Source of the DNA: a virus
Virus record (IMG/VR): IMGVR_UViG_3300021962_000072
Location: 1-64,000 of that record
Strand: one strand, 5' to 3'
DNA: 64,000 nt
Positions 43,571 to 49,886 of the stretch are shown in pieces; the first letter of the stretch is position 1; each line of letters opens with the position of its first letter. The position numbers and the translations under genes were made by a program. The notes beneath the pieces were generated by a model. That model was not told the origin of the DNA. It ran no database searches and saw nothing but the letters and a program-made list of their open reading frames with translations.

Positions 43571-43810
43571 AACGCGAAGTGTGATAGGGAACGCGACCCT
43601 GCAGGGCACTATAAAAATCTTGCTACTAATGTGGGCGGCCTACCGGATGGTAAGTCTAGGGCGACAACCTAGATGCGTAAAATGGTAGCGTATTAAAGTG
43701 TTCTATCGACCTCTGAACAAGGCGGCGCATAGCGTACATAGAGCACTTTAATACACACTCTTCATTCAGCCCCTGACGCTGTCTAAAACCATAGGGAAGA
43801 GTGTTTAACC
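43571..43810 (+). ncRNA. Structured RNA upstream of the GOLLD-like region
   Basis: No convincing gene. Two strong helices are visible: 43690-43706 with 43738-43754 (17 bp, one G-T pair) and 43755-43763 with 43796-43804 (9 bp, ACACTCTTC/GAAGAGTGT). Smaller hairpins include TCTAGG/CCTAGA and TACC-GGAT-GGTA. It may be a separate small RNA or a processed 5' part of the downstream transcript. Confidence 0.5.
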
Positions 43811-43818
43811 AAAAAGTA

Positions 43819-43846
43819 TTGACAAGTAAAATAACTTGTATATAAT
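43819..43846 (+). promoter_or_regulatory. Consensus promoter of the large non-coding RNA
   Basis: TTGACA at 43819-43824 and TATAAT at 43841-43846, 16 bases apart. Transcription would start near 43852 and run into a kilobase without a gene, then into the tRNA array. Confidence 0.85.
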
Positions 43847-43851
43847 AGAGA

Positions 43852-44815
43852 CTTAGGGCAGTTTATTGTCCTGTAGCGTATGGTTCGCCCAGCGTTACGA
43901 AGAATAACTGTGGTGACACAGCCAAAGCTAGAATGCCTACATACTAGCGCCAGCAATGGTTCACGTAAACAAGCCTGCTCACTACCGCGAGGTAGCGTTC
44001 ACTGATAAGACCGGTGGATGTAACTGTGAAGCAAGTGTTAGGGAAAGAATGTGCGTCGACAGGCCGTAAGGAACCTGGGCGTATGAAAAGTAACAGGTGG
44101 TGCTGACTTCCTAACAAAACCAACTTGCGAACAGGTATGAGAAAGGGTAGTGCATTGGTTCGAGATGTTGCAGTCAAGAGCTCGTGTGCAATGTTAATGG
44201 TTAGTGGACTGTTTTGATGCAGGACACCGATCGTGAAACATCACTGAGTAGTCCGCAAGACAAAAGGTATGTGGTGAGTTGTATTCAGTAGTCCAAAAGA
44301 TTATTGAGCAACAGAGGTAGCTCATCACGGTAGGTTCGATATAGCTCATTCGGTAGAGCATCTGTATGTTAAACAGACGGCAGTTGGTTCGATTCCAACT
44401 ATCAACACAAAAATGCAAAGACTGCCTCGGTCATACGTGAAAAGCATCTAATGCTTGACACGCAAGTGAATCAAGCCTAGTAAAGCTCGCAAGGTGATAC
44501 TAGTTTGTATTGGAAGTTTCGTAAAGTGTTAGCGCACTTGAATGGCTCGCAAGGTCAACGGGATAGATGATACAGAATAGCGTATGACGACAAGACTACT
44601 GCCTGTCTTTAAAAACGGCGATGCTGGTAGCAGACATAGGTACCGCAAGGGCTTATGTGGATGTCGAGAGAAGCTGTGCTCGCAAGGTGCAGTATAATGC
44701 TCGAGGTGTTACTGGTTAAAGTGTAATCTCAGCTTTAACACTATTCTAAAACATATTGGCCACAGCCTAGACGCATAGAAATAGGATGCATAGCATATTG
44801 TCGTCAGTGTATTTC
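43852..44815 (+). ncRNA. Large structured non-coding RNA, GOLLD-like
   Basis: About 960 bases with no plausible gene but its own promoter, placed directly ahead of a phage tRNA array. It is full of small hairpins and GNRA-type loops (CTACC-GCGA-GGTAG at 43982-43995; CCGCAAGAC; ACCGCAAGGG) and has the element GCTCGCAAGGT three times (44485, 44545, 44678). It contains a tRNA-like domain at 44334-44410. Size, tRNA linkage, embedded tRNA and phage context all fit the GOLLD RNA class of phage and metagenome DNA. The class is assigned from these properties, not from an alignment. Confidence 0.5.
44334..44410 (+). tRNA. tRNA-Asn-like (GTT) domain inside the large RNA
   Basis: The D arm GCTC-ATTCGGTA-GAGC, anticodon stem TCTGT/ACAGA with loop ATGTTAA (anticodon GTT) and T arm GTTGG/CCAAC are all good. 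The acceptor (GTT-GATA with TATCAAC) needs a bulged C at 44337. The 3' end reads ACAA, not CCA. A normal tRNA-Asn exists at 50702. It is more likely a structural domain of the large RNA than a working tRNA. Confidence 0.55.
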
Positions 44816-44827
44816 AGAATAGTTTTT

Positions 44828-44912
44828 GGATGTGTAGGAAAATTGGTAACCCCAGTGGACTGTAAATCCGCCGCCTCTGGCACTGCTGGTTCGACTCCAG
44901 CCGCATCCACCA
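44828..44912 (+). tRNA. tRNA-Tyr (GTA)
   Basis: Acceptor GGATGTG/CGCATCC, anticodon stem GTGGA/TCCGC with loop CTGTAAA, a long class II variable arm and encoded CCA. First regular tRNA of the array. Confidence 0.93.
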
Positions 44913-44918
44913 AAGAAT

Positions 44919-44993
44919 GTATCCCTAGTGTCAACGGCAGCACGACAGTCTCCAAAACTGCTAGTCGGGGTTCGAATCCCTGGGGGTACGCCA
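44919..44993 (+). tRNA. tRNA-Trp (CCA)
   Basis: Acceptor GTATCCC/GGGGTAC, anticodon loop CTCCAAA, T arm CGGGG/CCCTG, discriminator G and encoded CCA. The outer pair of the anticodon stem is mismatched. Confidence 0.9.
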
Positions 44994-45090
44994 GTAAAGT
45001 CTTAATGGGAGAGTTGCGGGAGGAGACTTTTACGTAAAGTCGCCGCTCACTCTTAAACAACAGCCCTGTGTGTCCCTTAGCAGTTTTTAT

Positions 45091-45166
45091 GCACGGTTCG
45101 TCTATCGGTCGAGGACGCTGCCCTTTCAAGGCGGAAAGACGGGTTCGATTCCCGTACCGTGTACCA
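45091..45166 (+). tRNA. tRNA-Glu (TTC)
   Basis: Acceptor GCACGGT/ACCGTGT, anticodon stem CTGCC/GGCGG with loop CTTTCAA, T arm ACGGG/CCCGT and encoded CCA. Confidence 0.93.
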
Positions 45167-45171
45167 GTTAT

Positions 45172-45249
45172 GCACCGGTGGCAGAGAGGCCCAATGCAGT
45201 GGATTGCAAATCCATAAAACCGTAGGTTCAAATCCTACCCGGTGCTCCA
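45172..45249 (+). tRNA. tRNA-Cys (GCA)
   Basis: Acceptor GCACCGG/CCGGTGC, anticodon stem GTGGA/TCCAT with loop TTGCAAA, discriminator T as usual for Cys and encoded CCA. Five bases separate it from tRNA-Glu. Confidence 0.92.
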
Positions 45250-45278
45250 TTGACAAACTAATTTTTATACTATACACT
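45250..45278 (+). promoter_or_regulatory. Promoter ahead of the PD-(D/E)XK gene
   Basis: TTGACA at 45250-45255 starts at the final A of tRNA-Cys CCA plus one base; TACACT at 45273-45278 is 17 bases further. Transcription would begin close to the ATG at 45284, implying a leaderless or nearly leaderless mRNA. Confidence 0.6.
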
Positions 45279-45283
45279 GTAGT

Positions 45284-45784
45284 ATGGGAATTAAATTTAG
45301 AAAATCATTAGCTGTAGGCCAAGTATGGGAATCCAAGATGGAGAAATGGATGGACCAATACTTCGCTAATACAAACTGGGAAGTCAATGATACCCGAGAC
45401 GTACATAGAGACGAGGACGGAGATCAATTTCCCGACTATGTTCTTTACAATACTGAGACAGAAAAGATCTGTTTTATAGATGCTAAGAAAAGAAACTGTT
45501 ACGAAATGTATGGTCAAAGATACTTTGGCTTTGATGAACGATTCTATAACAGTTATAAAAACATAGCTAAGAAACACGATACAAAAGTTTACATAGGATT
45601 CAATGATCCTAAGTTTGATCCAGACCATGTCTATATCCTAGACATGGATCTACCTCACAGTAAAAAATTATTCTTTAGTAATGAGCATGGCACTAGTTAT
45701 GCTTATCGTTGGAGTGTAGACATTCTAACAAAATTTAAAATCGAAGGAAGTGTGGCAGAGTCCGGTTTATTGCACCTGTCTTGA
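45284..45784 (+). CDS. PD-(D/E)XK nuclease-like protein
   Basis: A 166-residue protein. FPDYVLY near residue 45 and CFIDAKKR near 65 form the PD…(D/E)xK catalytic pair of restriction-endonuclease-fold nucleases; VWESKMEKWM supplies an upstream Glu. The last 13 codons (SVAESGLLHLS) lie in the 5' half of tRNA-Ser. A nuclease embedded in a tRNA array may be a homing-type element or a DNA-repair or host-attack enzyme. No Shine-Dalgarno is seen. Confidence 0.72.
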   Translation: MGIKFRKSLAVGQVWESKMEKWMDQYFANTNWEVNDTRDVHRDEDGDQFPDYVLYNTETEKICFIDAKKRNCYEMYGQRYFGFDERFYNSYKNIAKKHDTKVYIGFNDPKFDPDHVYILDMDLPHSKKLFFSNEHGTSYAYRWSVDILTKFKIEGSVAESGLLHLS

Positions 45785-45835
45785 AAACAGACGATCAGAA
45801 ATGGTCCGTGAGTTCGAATCTCACCGCTTCCGCCA
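45746..45835 (+). tRNA. tRNA-Ser (TGA)
   Basis: Acceptor GGAAGTG/CGCTTCC, anticodon loop CTTGAAA, long variable arm, T arm GTGAG/CTCAC, encoded CCA. Its first 39 bases overlap the end of the nuclease gene. Confidence 0.92.
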
Positions 45836-45841
45836 ACATTA

Positions 45842-45916
45842 GGTCTCAAAGTGTTCATGGACGCACATCAGCCTGTCACGCTGAAAGAAGGGGATCGTTA
45901 CCCCTTGGGACCGCCA
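45842..45916 (+). tRNA. tRNA-Asp (GTC)
   Basis: Acceptor GGTCTCA/TGGGACC, anticodon stem TCAGC/GCTGA with loop CTGTCAC, discriminator G and encoded CCA. Confidence 0.92.
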
Positions 45917-45918
45917 AC

Positions 45919-45993
45919 GGTAACGTAGCATAATGGTCGTGCAACAGCTTCATACGCTGCAAGGTATAGGTTCGAGTCCTATCGTTACCACCA
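45919..45993 (+). tRNA. tRNA-Met (CAT), elongator type
   Basis: Acceptor GGTAACG/CGTTACC is fully paired, so this is not an initiator. The anticodon stem ACAGC/GCTGC has loop TTCATAC. CCA is encoded. Only two bases separate it from tRNA-Asp. A CAT anticodon could also mark tRNA-Ile2, but a separate tRNA-Ile (TAT) is present. Confidence 0.85.
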
Positions 45994-46003
45994 AATAAAA
46001 TTT

Positions 46004-46078
46004 GCCTCAGTAGCTCAGTGGTAGAGCAACGTCTTGATAAGGCGTAGGTCGGTGGATCGTTCCCACCCTGCGGCACCA
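46004..46078 (+). tRNA. tRNA-Ile (GAT)
   Basis: Acceptor GCCTCAG/CTGCGGC with one T·C mismatch, anticodon stem ACGTC/GGCGT with loop TTGATAA, T arm GGTGG/CCACC and encoded CCA. Confidence 0.88.
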
Positions 46079-46314
46079 AGTTTGTAGCGTTAGCAAGTAA
46101 AAAGCACATTGTAAAAAGGTTCGAAACTTAATACAATGTAGAGCAGGAGGGGGTTCGACTCCCCACCGTCCATTCCGGGCGGTAGCTGAAGTGGAAGCGC
46201 CTGGCTTAGTAGCCCAAGTAACATGTCCTGGAAAACCTCCGCATAAGGAAGTCCGGCTCTGTATGCGTAAACACTAGCGATGAACCTGAGGACGCTAGGC
46301 TACAATCCTTTAAC
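46079..46314 (+). other. Non-coding spacer with hairpins and tRNA-like remnants
   Basis: This stretch holds no convincing gene. ACATTGT and ACAATGT form a hairpin, then a T-arm-like GGGGGTTCGACTCCCC occurs near 46148-46163 without a matching tRNA. From 46180, GGGCGGTAGCTGAAGTGG looks like the 5' half of a tRNA whose anticodon arm does not fold. These may be decayed tRNAs or part of another structured RNA. Confidence 0.4.
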
Positions 46315-46393
46315 CTGGGTGTAATGTCAATCTGCGTAGACGGCGATCTTTGGAAGATCGAGGTTGTAGGTTCGAATCCTACCATCCAGACCA
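46315..46393 (+). tRNA. tRNA-Pro (TGG), copy 1
   Basis: Acceptor CTGGGTG/CATCCAG, anticodon stem CGATC/GATCG with loop TTTGGAA, T arm GTAGG/CCTAC, encoded CCA. C1-G72 agrees with Pro identity. The D loop is long. Confidence 0.88.
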
Positions 46394-46396
46394 ATT

Positions 46397-46471
46397 CGGC
46401 CTGTAGCTCAGTGGAAGAGTTCTGGTCTTCGAAACCAGCTGTCGGGAGTTCGAATCTCTCCAGGCCGGCCA
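46397..46471 (+). tRNA. tRNA-Arg (TCG)
   Basis: Acceptor CGGCCTG/CAGGCCG, anticodon stem CTGGT/ACCAG with loop CTTCGAA, encoded CCA. Confidence 0.93.
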
Positions 46472-46473
46472 AT

Positions 46474-46549
46474 ACCCCTGTAACTCATTGGACAGAGTAC
46501 GATGCTACGAACATCGGAGTAGGAGGTTCGATTCCTTCCAGGGGTGCCA
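46474..46549 (+). tRNA. tRNA-Arg (ACG)
   Basis: Acceptor ACCCCTG/CAGGGGT, anticodon stem CGATG/CATCG with loop CTACGAA, encoded CCA. The A34 would need inosine modification by a TadA enzyme. Confidence 0.93.
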
Positions 46550-46556
46550 GAAATAT

Positions 46557-46641
46557 GCGAGCGTGGTGGAATTGGTATACACAGCAGACTTAAAATCTGC
46601 CGCCTTCGGGATTGAGGGATCGTGACCCTCCGCTCGCACCA
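46557..46641 (+). tRNA. tRNA-Leu (TAA)
   Basis: Acceptor GCGAGCG/CGCTCGC, anticodon loop CTTAAAA, class II variable arm, T arm GAGGG/CCCTC, encoded CCA. Confidence 0.92.
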
Positions 46642-46644
46642 AAT

Positions 46645-46726
46645 GCCCCTGTGGCCAAATTGGTAAAGGCAGCTCTCTCAAAAGGAGTGTTAGTTTCTCC
46701 CGGTTCGAGTCCGGGCAGGGGTACCA
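46645..46726 (+). tRNA. tRNA-Leu (CAA)
   Basis: Acceptor GCCCCTG/CAGGGGT, anticodon loop CTCAAAA, class II variable arm, T arm CCCGG/CCGGG, encoded CCA. Confidence 0.9.
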
Positions 46727-46903
46727 TTAAAGGAGAAAACAAAATGGGGCGATCGCAGTTATTATTTTGGTTGTAGTAGGATTAATTTGGATAGACAAAA
46801 ATTTAAAATAGGAGAATGGCATGAAGGTAGGTAAACCTTAGTGTCGCCCGGTACTCCGTGTGGTCCGGGTTGGCACAGTAAATCAATCTAATACGGACTA
46901 TAC
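46727..46903 (+). other. Spacer with frameshifted membrane peptide and mini-ORF
   Basis: AAAGGAG precedes an ATG at 46744, whose own frame meets TAG TAG after ten codons. Two bases over, the frame reads GAIAVIILVVVGLIW followed by a charged end and a TAG: a clear membrane peptide with no start, as if one G were missing from the ATGGGG run. A second mini-ORF (ATG at 46821, MKVGKP then TAG) lies further on. The remainder up to 46903 is unassigned. Confidence 0.35.
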
Positions 46904-46979
46904 GGAGGTATAGCTCAATGGCTAGAGCAACCGGCTTTTAACCGGTAGGTTCAGGGTTCGAGTCCCTGTGCCTCCACCA
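46904..46979 (+). tRNA. tRNA-Lys (TTT)
   Basis: Acceptor GGAGGTA/TGCCTCC, anticodon stem CCGG/CCGG with loop CTTTTAA, T arm CAGGG/CCCTG, encoded CCA. Confidence 0.93.
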
Positions 46980-46984
46980 ATTTT

Positions 46985-47060
46985 GCTGCTTTAGCTGATG
47001 TGGTCATAGCACCGGTCTGAAGAACCGAGGAACGTGGTTCGATCCCACGAGGCAGCACCA
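46985..47060 (+). tRNA. tRNA-Phe (GAA)
   Basis: Acceptor GCTGCTT/AGGCAGC, anticodon stem CCGGT/ACCGA with loop CTGAAGA, T arm CGTGG/CCACG, encoded CCA. Confidence 0.92.
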
Positions 47061-47065
47061 AATAT

Positions 47066-47139
47066 AGCGGTATGGTGTAATGGTAACACAACTGACTTTG
47101 ACTCAGTCGTTCTAGGTTCGAGCCCTGGTACCGCCGCCA
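47066..47139 (+). tRNA. tRNA-Gln (TTG)
   Basis: Acceptor AGCGGTA/TACCGCC with an A·C first pair, anticodon stem ACTGA/TCAGT with loop CTTTGAC, discriminator G and encoded CCA. A weak first pair is normal for Gln. Confidence 0.9.
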
Positions 47140-47145
47140 CACAAT

Positions 47146-47219
47146 GGTGTCTTTAGTGTAGTGGTAGCAAAGCTGACTGTGAATCAGCAGGCGAGGGTTC
47201 GATTCCCCAAGGCACCCCA
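47146..47219 (+). tRNA. tRNA-His (GTG)
   Basis: Extra G at position -1 opposite C73, acceptor GTGTCTT/AAGGCAC, anticodon stem GCTGA/TCAGC with loop CTGTGAA, encoded CCA. Confidence 0.92.
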
Positions 47220-47230
47220 AGGAGATAATT

Positions 47231-47416
47231 ATGAAGCCTGTAACTTTTGAAAACATTCTTAATCACGAAAAATTTGTTTGTGAGAACACGCGAGATGTGC
47301 AGGTAATAGATGGTGTTGAATATCTCGTCGTTCATAGGCCTAGTCAGGAAAGACGATTCTTAATGCGCAAGGATACTCTAAAAAAATTAGAAAAGAGACT
47401 TGACACAGCTAAGTAA
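47231..47416 (+). CDS. Small phage protein between tRNAs (61 aa)
   Basis: AAGGAG precedes the ATG. MKPVTFENILNHEKFVCENT then IDGVE(Y)LVVHRPSQERRFLMRKD resembles a small, common phage family with an IDG…F/YL-x-V core and a C-terminal helix (TLKKLEKRL). It lies between tRNA-His and tRNA-Leu. Role unknown. Confidence 0.6.
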   Translation: MKPVTFENILNHEKFVCENTRDVQVIDGVEYLVVHRPSQERRFLMRKDTLKKLEKRLDTAK

Positions 47417-47427
47417 TTTGCTATAAT
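47400..47427 (+). promoter_or_regulatory. Consensus promoter inside the tRNA array
   Basis: TTGACA at 47400-47405 and TATAAT at 47422-47427, 16 bases apart. It overlaps the end of the 61-residue gene and should start transcription near 47434, at tRNA-Leu (TAG). Confidence 0.85.
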
Positions 47428-47435
47428 AGATTTAT

Positions 47436-47519
47436 GCCCCGGTGGTGGAATGGTAGACACGTTGGTCTTAGAAGCCAATGTCGCAAGGCGTGAGAGTTCG
47501 AGTCTCTCCTGGGGCACCA
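47436..47519 (+). tRNA. tRNA-Leu (TAG)
   Basis: Acceptor GCCCCGG/CTGGGGC, anticodon loop CTTAGAA, class II variable arm (TGTCGCAAGGCG), encoded CCA. Confidence 0.92.
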
Positions 47520-47528
47520 AGGATAATC

Positions 47529-47750
47529 ATGGAAGAGATTAATTTCGCAAAATTTACCAAAGACATGGCGGACTTTGAAAAGAAACTGCCTAATGTCGAC
47601 TTCGTAGTAGAACAAGTTGAAAGCCCTCATGACGCAGACGAAATAATGTGGGTACTTGAGATACAAGGGGACAAACTTCATTTTCCTACATATAAAGAAA
47701 TGAAACAGTATCTAACTAAAGTTTCTAAAGAGATAGGGAAAAAGAAATAA
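47529..47750 (+). CDS. Small hypothetical protein (73 aa)
   Basis: AAGGA lies 6 bases before the ATG at 47529; a longer frame would enter the tRNA. It is a helix-strand-helix protein (FTKDMADFEKKLPNVDFVV, IMWVLEIQGDKLHFPTYKE). Its TAA abuts tRNA-Val with no gap. Not recognised. Confidence 0.55.
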   Translation: MEEINFAKFTKDMADFEKKLPNVDFVVEQVESPHDADEIMWVLEIQGDKLHFPTYKEMKQYLTKVSKEIGKKK

Positions 47751-47825
47751 GCATCGTTAGCTCAGTGGTAGAGCAGGGCCCTTACAAGGCCAAGGTCGGG
47801 AGTTCAACCCTCTCACGATGCACCA
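47751..47825 (+). tRNA. tRNA-Val (TAC)
   Basis: Acceptor GCATCGT/ACGATGC, anticodon loop CTTACAA with stem GGGCC/GGCCA (one mismatch), T arm GGGAG/CTCTC, encoded CCA. Confidence 0.92.
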
Positions 47826-47830
47826 AAAAT

Positions 47831-47929
47831 GCCTCCGTAGCTTAATGGTAAAGAAGCGAGCTTATACCTCGCCAAAGCACAGGCCAGATAAGCCTGAGTG
47901 TGCAGGTTCGAGTCCTGCCGGAGGCACCA
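47831..47929 (+). tRNA. tRNA-Ile (TAT) with an unusually long variable arm
   Basis: Acceptor GCCTCCG/CGGAGGC, anticodon stem GCGAG/CTCGC with loop CTTATAC and T arm GCAGG/CCTGC are all perfect. Between anticodon and T arms stand 29 bases that fold as CAC-AGGC/GCCT-GTG. Such arms are normal for Leu, Ser and Tyr only. CCA is encoded. Total length 99 bases. Confidence 0.8.
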
Positions 47930-47931
47930 AT

Positions 47932-47959
47932 TTATTATAGAAAACTATTTTTCTATAAT
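47932..47959 (+). repeat. Perfect inverted repeat ahead of the halogenase gene
   Basis: TTATAGAAAA and TTTTCTATAA form a 10-bp stem around CTAT. The right arm includes a TATAAT -10-like box. It may be an operator or a weak AT-only terminator of the tRNA transcript. Confidence 0.5.
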
Positions 47960-47969
47960 ATATACAAAT

Positions 47970-49574
47970 ATGAAAATAAAAAATATAGTTATAGTCGGTG
48001 GCGGCACTTCTGGCTGGTTTACAGCAGGAGCTCTTTCAAAAGTCTATGATCAATTTAATATCACTTTGATAGAGTCTCCGGATATTCCAAAGATTGGAGT
48101 AGGAGAAAGTGTTACACCGCACGTACAAGGATTTTTTGATTTTCTAGAAATTGACACAAAGCACTGGATGAATGAAACTGGTGCTGTTTATAAATTAGCT
48201 AACAAGTTCACTGGATGGATCACTGGGGATCAAAATGAATCCGAATATTTTGGATTTTCGTATCCTTCCGCAGCAGAGTTGCTGTACAGAGAAACTTCAG
48301 AATTAGTCAGCTACAACGATTTAAAATATCCAGAGAGTACTGTTAAAACAACAGATGTATTTTCTCAACTGTTGTTAGATGGTTCCATAGACAAGTTTGA
48401 TAGGTATTGGAGTAGTGCATATCATTACATGGAGAAAAACGTTTCTCCGTTTTTAAATGACAAGTATCTACTTAATCAGTTTTACAGCTGGAGTCAACAC
48501 ATCAACGCAGATAAATGCGGAGACTATGTAAGAGATTTTATTGCATTACCGAACGGTGTGAAACATATTTCTAAAAAAGTCATAGAAGTAAAATGTGAAC
48601 AGGATAAAATATCATCCGTTGTTTTAGAAGATGGAGAAGTTGTTACAGCTGATTTGTTTGTTGATGCTTCTGGTTTCGCGAGACTGTTAGTCAAAGCACT
48701 AAACTGGAATGTGATTCCCTACAAAGATTATGCCATCGATACTGCTGTAGTTGCACAATTAGAATATAACGACATACAAAAAGAGTTAGTAAATTACACA
48801 CAATCGATAGCACAACCCAACGGATGGATGTTTAAGATCGGTTTATATCATAGGATGGGATGTGGACTTTGTTTTAGTTCTAGTCACTTAGATGTTGAAC
48901 AGGCTATAGACGAGTACAAAAAACTAAATTCTAATAGAAGATTAGAACCCAGAGTGCTATCCTGGAAACCTGCTAGATTAGAACAATTTGCCAATGGTAA
49001 CGTAGCCACTGTAGGACTGTGTTCTGGTTTCTACGAACCATTAGAAGCAAATGCGTTATACATTTTGATCAGTGGAATATACGAATTGATCAACAGTTTA
49101 GACGGATATAAAAAAACTGGAAACTTAGATTGGTCCAATTACAATAAGAAACTGGCATACACCATTGACGATCTAACAGATTTTATAAAGATACATTACA
49201 CTCTTAGTAAGAGAACTGACACTGACTTTTGGAACGACATGCGATCGATCGGCGACAAAGAACGTCACGAAGATTTGATTTTTCAAAAGTATAGCGATGG
49301 AAGAAATTCCATAACCAATGCTAAAGACCATTGGACATTATTTGCAGAATATATGTGGTTGCAGTTAGCGGCTTCTTGGAAATTAGATTTATCTAAATTT
49401 AAGAAAGATTCGATAACTAAAAATCAGTTGAACTTAGGACGTCATTATTTTACTTCGAGAGAAGTAAAGCACGATTTAATCAGCGATGACTTACCTAATA
49501 ATTATGAATGGTTAAAAGAAAATATATTCCAGGATGTAGATTATAAAACCTGGGAAAGAAAGTATCTCAAGTGA
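47970..49574 (+). CDS. Flavin-dependent tryptophan-halogenase-like protein
   Basis: A 534-residue protein. GGGTSGW at 10-16 is the FAD-binding motif and IGVGES near 42 follows the family. Lys74 in AVYKLANKFTGW aligns with the catalytic lysine of PrnA/RebH. GFYEPLEANAL near 365 keeps the EPLE block. The WxWxIP motif is altered to GWMFKIG. It may halogenate an aromatic or other substrate with reduced flavin from the host. The ATG at 47970 is used; a longer frame enters tRNA-Ile. Related phage halogenases (VirX1 of a cyanophage) are known. Confidence 0.85.
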   Translation: MKIKNIVIVGGGTSGWFTAGALSKVYDQFNITLIESPDIPKIGVGESVTPHVQGFFDFLEIDTKHWMNETGAVYKLANKFTGWITGDQNESEYFGFSYPSAAELLYRETSELVSYNDLKYPESTVKTTDVFSQLLLDGSIDKFDRYWSSAYHYMEKNVSPFLNDKYLLNQFYSWSQHINADKCGDYVRDFIALPNGVKHISKKVIEVKCEQDKISSVVLEDGEVVTADLFVDASGFARLLVKALNWNVIPYKDYAIDTAVVAQLEYNDIQKELVNYTQSIAQPNGWMFKIGLYHRMGCGLCFSSSHLDVEQAIDEYKKLNSNRRLEPRVLSWKPARLEQFANGNVATVGLCSGFYEPLEANALYILISGIYELINSLDGYKKTGNLDWSNYNKKLAYTIDDLTDFIKIHYTLSKRTDTDFWNDMRSIGDKERHEDLIFQKYSDGRNSITNAKDHWTLFAEYMWLQLAASWKLDLSKFKKDSITKNQLNLGRHYFTSREVKHDLISDDLPNNYEWLKENIFQDVDYKTWERKYLK

Positions 49575-49580
49575 AACATT

Positions 49581-49675
49581 GGAGTGTTGGCCGAGTTGGT
49601 CGAAGGCACCTTCCTGCTAAGAAGGCATGTGGGCAAAAACCTGCATCATTGGTTCGAATCCAATACACTCCGCCA
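49581..49675 (+). tRNA. tRNA-Ser (GCT)
   Basis: Acceptor GGAGTGT/ACACTCC, anticodon stem CTTC…GAAG with loop CTGCTAA, long variable arm, T arm ATTGG/CCAAT, discriminator G, encoded CCA. Confidence 0.92.
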
Positions 49676-49695
49676 AATTTTTAAAAAGGAAAAAT

Positions 49696-49878
49696 ATGTT
49701 AAAACCAGGCGCTAATTATAGAATGTCAAAACCTCTAAAGACAAGTTTAGCATTGTCTAAGTTTCAAGATCCTCACAAAAAGGCTCAGTGGAAACGTGCA
49801 ATGATACAAGCCGAGATGGCTGCGTTGATTAAACCAGTATCGTCGAGATCTCGAAATAAAGACAAAGCAGAAGAATAA
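49696..49878 (+). CDS. Small basic protein (60 aa)
   Basis: AAAAGGA precedes the ATG at 49696. Rich in Lys, Arg and Ser (KFQDPHKKAQWKRAMIQAEM, SRSRNKDKAEE). The same kind of short basic protein recurs at 50447. Nucleic-acid binding is plausible. Not recognised. Confidence 0.55.
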   Translation: MLKPGANYRMSKPLKTSLALSKFQDPHKKAQWKRAMIQAEMAALIKPVSSRSRNKDKAEE

Positions 49879-49886
49879 CTCGTCTA

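Noticed and set aside
46130-46180. tmRNA-like 3' end (GGGGGTTCGACTCCCC)
   Set aside because: No matching 5' acceptor half and no tag reading frame were found nearby.
44767-47335. Long minus-strand reading frames across the tRNA array (for example 44767-45231 and 46951-47256)
   Set aside because: They are made of antisense tRNA T-arm and D-arm sequence, which gives repeated GNRTR- and GFEP-like text. No ribosome sites fit, and the plus-strand tRNAs fully explain the sequence.
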